Source: CAYFJO01 sp964343305
Lineage (GTDB): Bacteria > Planctomycetota > Planctomycetia > Pirellulales > Pirellulaceae
Reading direction: 5' to 3'
DNA length: 6,480 nt
Assembly (NCBI GenBank): GCA_964343305.1
Contig: CAYFJO010000565.1
Coordinates: 1 to 6,480, forward strand
The notes under the pieces were generated by a model, which was given only the letters and a program-made list of their open reading frames with translations, did no database searches and was not told the DNA's origin. Shown piece after piece: positions 5,522-6,480 of this stretch. The first letter of the stretch is position 1. Every line of letters starts with the position of its first letter. The position numbers and the translations under genes are program-made.

Positions 5522-6230
5522 ATTCTTCGATTGACGGTTGCTCGTTGTCGCTGAGCAAATCCGATCGACGTGATTTTGTTTTCTCGTAACTCTGTTCTTG
5601 CCGCCAGCGGGCAATCTCCTGGTGGTTTCCGCTCAGCAACACTTCCGGCACCTGATGGCCTCGGTACTCTCGCGGCCGAGTGTATTGGGCACACTCAAGC
5701 AACCGATTTCCCTCGGAAAATGAATCGTCAACGTTGCTTTGTTCGTCTCCTAAAGCTCCGGGGATCAAACGCAGCACGCTTTCGACCACGACCATGGCAG
5801 CCACTTCGCCGCCGTTTAGTATGTAGTCTCCAATCGACAGTTCGTGCGGTTGGAGGATGTCGACCACACGCTGGTCGAATCCTTCATAGCGGCCACACAA
5901 CAAAACCACTCGTTCTTCGTGCGACAACTGTTCAACGACGGTCTGTGTTAATGTTTCTCCTTGGGGCGACAGCAGGACGAGCTTGCCGGGTTTTTCTCCA
6001 AGCTTTTGAACTTCTTCGACACATTGAACAACTGGTTCGACTCGAATCACCATTCCGGGACCACCGCCATAAGGGCGATCGTCCACTTTGTTGTGCTTGT
6101 CGTTGGACCAGTCACGAAGGTCGTGCAGGTGCACTTCGACCAAGTTTCGCTCGATGGCCTTGTTCAGCAAACTCTCGCCAAGGTAACTGGGAAAGATCTG
6201 CGGAAACAAAGTGAGCACGTCGAATCGCAT
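5520..6230 (-). CDS. trmD: tRNA (guanine37-N1)-methyltransferase TrmD
   Basis: TrmD transfers methyl from S-adenosylmethionine to N1 of G37 in tRNAs with G36, preventing +1 frameshifting. The 236-residue product is near the family size (about 230-255). It carries the SPOUT knot motifs: RPYGGGPGMV (52-61), LLSPQG (86-91), LCGRYEGFDQRV (111-122) and ELSIGDYILNGGE (130-142). R154 and D169, in the DDSF segment, correspond to the catalytic Arg154 and Asp169 of E. coli TrmD. The C-terminal tRNA-binding region has YTRPREYRG (183-191) and LLSGNHQEIARWR (198-210). I chose ATG 6230, giving MRFDVLTLFP as in homologues. A GTG two codons upstream (6236) is an alternative, and neither has a strong ribosome site. 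The gene follows a probable rpsP by 65 bp that hold a palindrome. No rimM lies between them. Confidence 0.96.
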   Translation of the reverse strand: MRFDVLTLFPQIFPSYLGESLLNKAIERNLVEVHLHDLRDWSNDKHNKVDDRPYGGGPGMVIRVEPVVQCVEEVQKLGEKPGKLVLLSPQGETLTQTVVEQLSHEERVVLLCGRYEGFDQRVVDILQPHELSIGDYILNGGEVAAMVVVESVLRLIPGALGDEQSNVDDSFSEGNRLLECAQYTRPREYRGHQVPEVLLSGNHQEIARWRQEQSYEKTKSRRSDLLSDNEQPSIEE

Positions 6231-6244
6231 CGTCACTCAATTCA

Positions 6245-6292
6245 GTAGGACGGATTTCCAATCCGTCCAGATGGATTGGCATTCCGTCTTAC
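6245..6292. repeat. REP-doublet-like palindrome upstream of trmD
   Basis: It starts GTAG and ends TTAC. Arm 6245-6264 and arm 6273-6292 are inverted copies matching at 17 of 20 positions. The left half alone is a perfect 9-bp hairpin with a three-base loop (GGACGGATT-tcc-AATCCGTCC, 6248-6268); the right half has a decayed version of the same. It fills most of the gap between the S16-like gene and trmD, so in the transcript it would fold just before the trmD start. The architecture matches the elements at 198-261 and 4991-5051, with a different stem sequence. Confidence 0.65.
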
Positions 6293-6295
6293 AGT

Positions 6296-6480
6296 TTATT
6301 CGCTGCTTTCCTCTTTCTTCTCCTCTTCCGAATCGGTCGATTCCTCGGCTGCAGCTTCTTCCGCCTTGGGCTCTTCGGCCGCAGGTGCTTCCGCTTCGGC
6401 AGCGGGTGCTTCGTCTGCGGGTGCTTCGTCTGCGGGTGCTTCGTCTGCGGGGGCTTCGTCTGCGGGGGCTTCGTCTGCGG
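6296..6480 (-). CDS. rpsP: Acidic C-terminal tail, probably ribosomal protein S16 (partial)
   Basis: Only the last 60 complete codons are inside the window; the stop is TAA (6298-6296). No conserved domain is visible. The segment is entirely low-complexity: about five copies of the pentapeptide PADEA, then an Ala/Glu/Pro stretch, ending in a strongly acidic tail (STDSEEEKKEESSE). The identification comes from position. In the conserved rpsP-(rimM)-trmD-rplS cluster, the gene just upstream of trmD is normally rpsP or rimM. I recall planctomycete S16 proteins with long Ala/Glu-rich C-terminal extensions, but cannot confirm that here. RimM is the main alternative. S16 is a small, basic protein that helps assemble the 30S subunit, so an acidic appendage on it would be unusual. 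The tail is encoded by a 15-bp tandem repeat. Confidence 0.6.
   Translation of the reverse strand, partial: ADEAPADEAPADEAPADEAPADEAPAAEAEAPAAEEPKAEEAAAEESTDSEEEKKEESSE
6407..6480. repeat. 15-bp coding tandem repeat (PADEA units)
   Basis: Five consecutive 15-bp units begin at 6407, 6422, 6437, 6452 and 6467. The first three read TGCTTCGTCTGCGGG and the next two begin GGC in place of TGC; the last is cut one base short by the window edge. On the minus strand each unit encodes the residues of PADEA in frame. Near-identity at DNA level, including third positions, points to recent expansion by slippage or unequal exchange. More copies may lie beyond the edge. Confidence 0.92.

Noticed and set aside
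5509..5694. Upstream extension of the L19 frame to an earlier ATG
   Set aside because: It would overlap trmD by about 175 bp and has no L19 homology, whereas ATG 5508 has a well-placed AGGAAG.
5570..6214. 214-codon plus-strand frame across trmD
   Set aside because: It is antisense to an unmistakable trmD and has no domain, ribosome site or sensible composition.
6407..6480. Tandem repeat considered as a CRISPR array
   Set aside because: The 15-bp units are directly adjacent with no spacers and are in frame with a coding sequence.

Overview
The window looks like ordinary chromosomal sequence from a Planctomycetes bacterium, probably of the Pirellula/Rhodopirellula type. This is inferred from three things: exported lactonase-type and CocE-type enzymes beside housekeeping genes, ribosomal proteins with long charged extensions, and intergenic spaces filled with fold-back palindromes. 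No sequence search was possible, so the taxonomy is a judgement. I see no phage genes, transposase gene, CRISPR array, tRNA or rRNA.

Layout. Positions 1-4472 read on the plus strand: the C-terminal end of a CocE/NonD-type hydrolase (2-181), an exported seven-bladed-propeller lactonase-family protein (389-1564), ribonuclease R (1740-4001) and a small predicted lipoprotein (4242-4472). From 4518 to the right edge everything reads on the minus strand. In transcription order these are the acidic C-terminal tail of a protein that is probably ribosomal protein S16 (6296-6480, cut by the window edge), trmD (5520-6230), rplS (5092-5508) and a yraN/UPF0102 gene (4518-4946). The two blocks converge at about 4472-4518, where nested inverted repeats lie.

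How the genes relate. The minus-strand block is the widely conserved rpsP-trmD-rplS translation cluster: S16 and L19 are ribosomal proteins, and TrmD makes m1G37 in tRNA. yraN follows, as it often does near rplS. No rimM lies between the S16-like gene and trmD, and no rnhB lies between rplS and yraN. Both are common in this cluster elsewhere. The ribosome-binding site of rplS overlaps the trmD stop codon, so translation of these two is probably linked. The plus-strand genes are well separated and look like single transcription units. RNase R, which digests structured RNA, is the only well-understood enzyme among them.

The main thing beyond routine annotation is the set of intergenic palindromes. 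At 198-261, 4991-5051 and 6245-6292 there are foldback elements built to one plan: an outer GTAG (or its complement CTAC/TTAC) at each end, and each half a hairpin with a 3-4 base loop or a decayed version of one. That plan matches REP doublets (BIME/REPIN) mobilised by RAYT transposases in other bacteria, but the stems differ from element to element. A possible single half-element lies at 1601-1624. The 4991-5051 element sits inside a second, outer inverted repeat, giving a palindrome of about 113 bp between rplS and yraN. A different 106-bp inverted repeat starts directly after the rnr stop codon.
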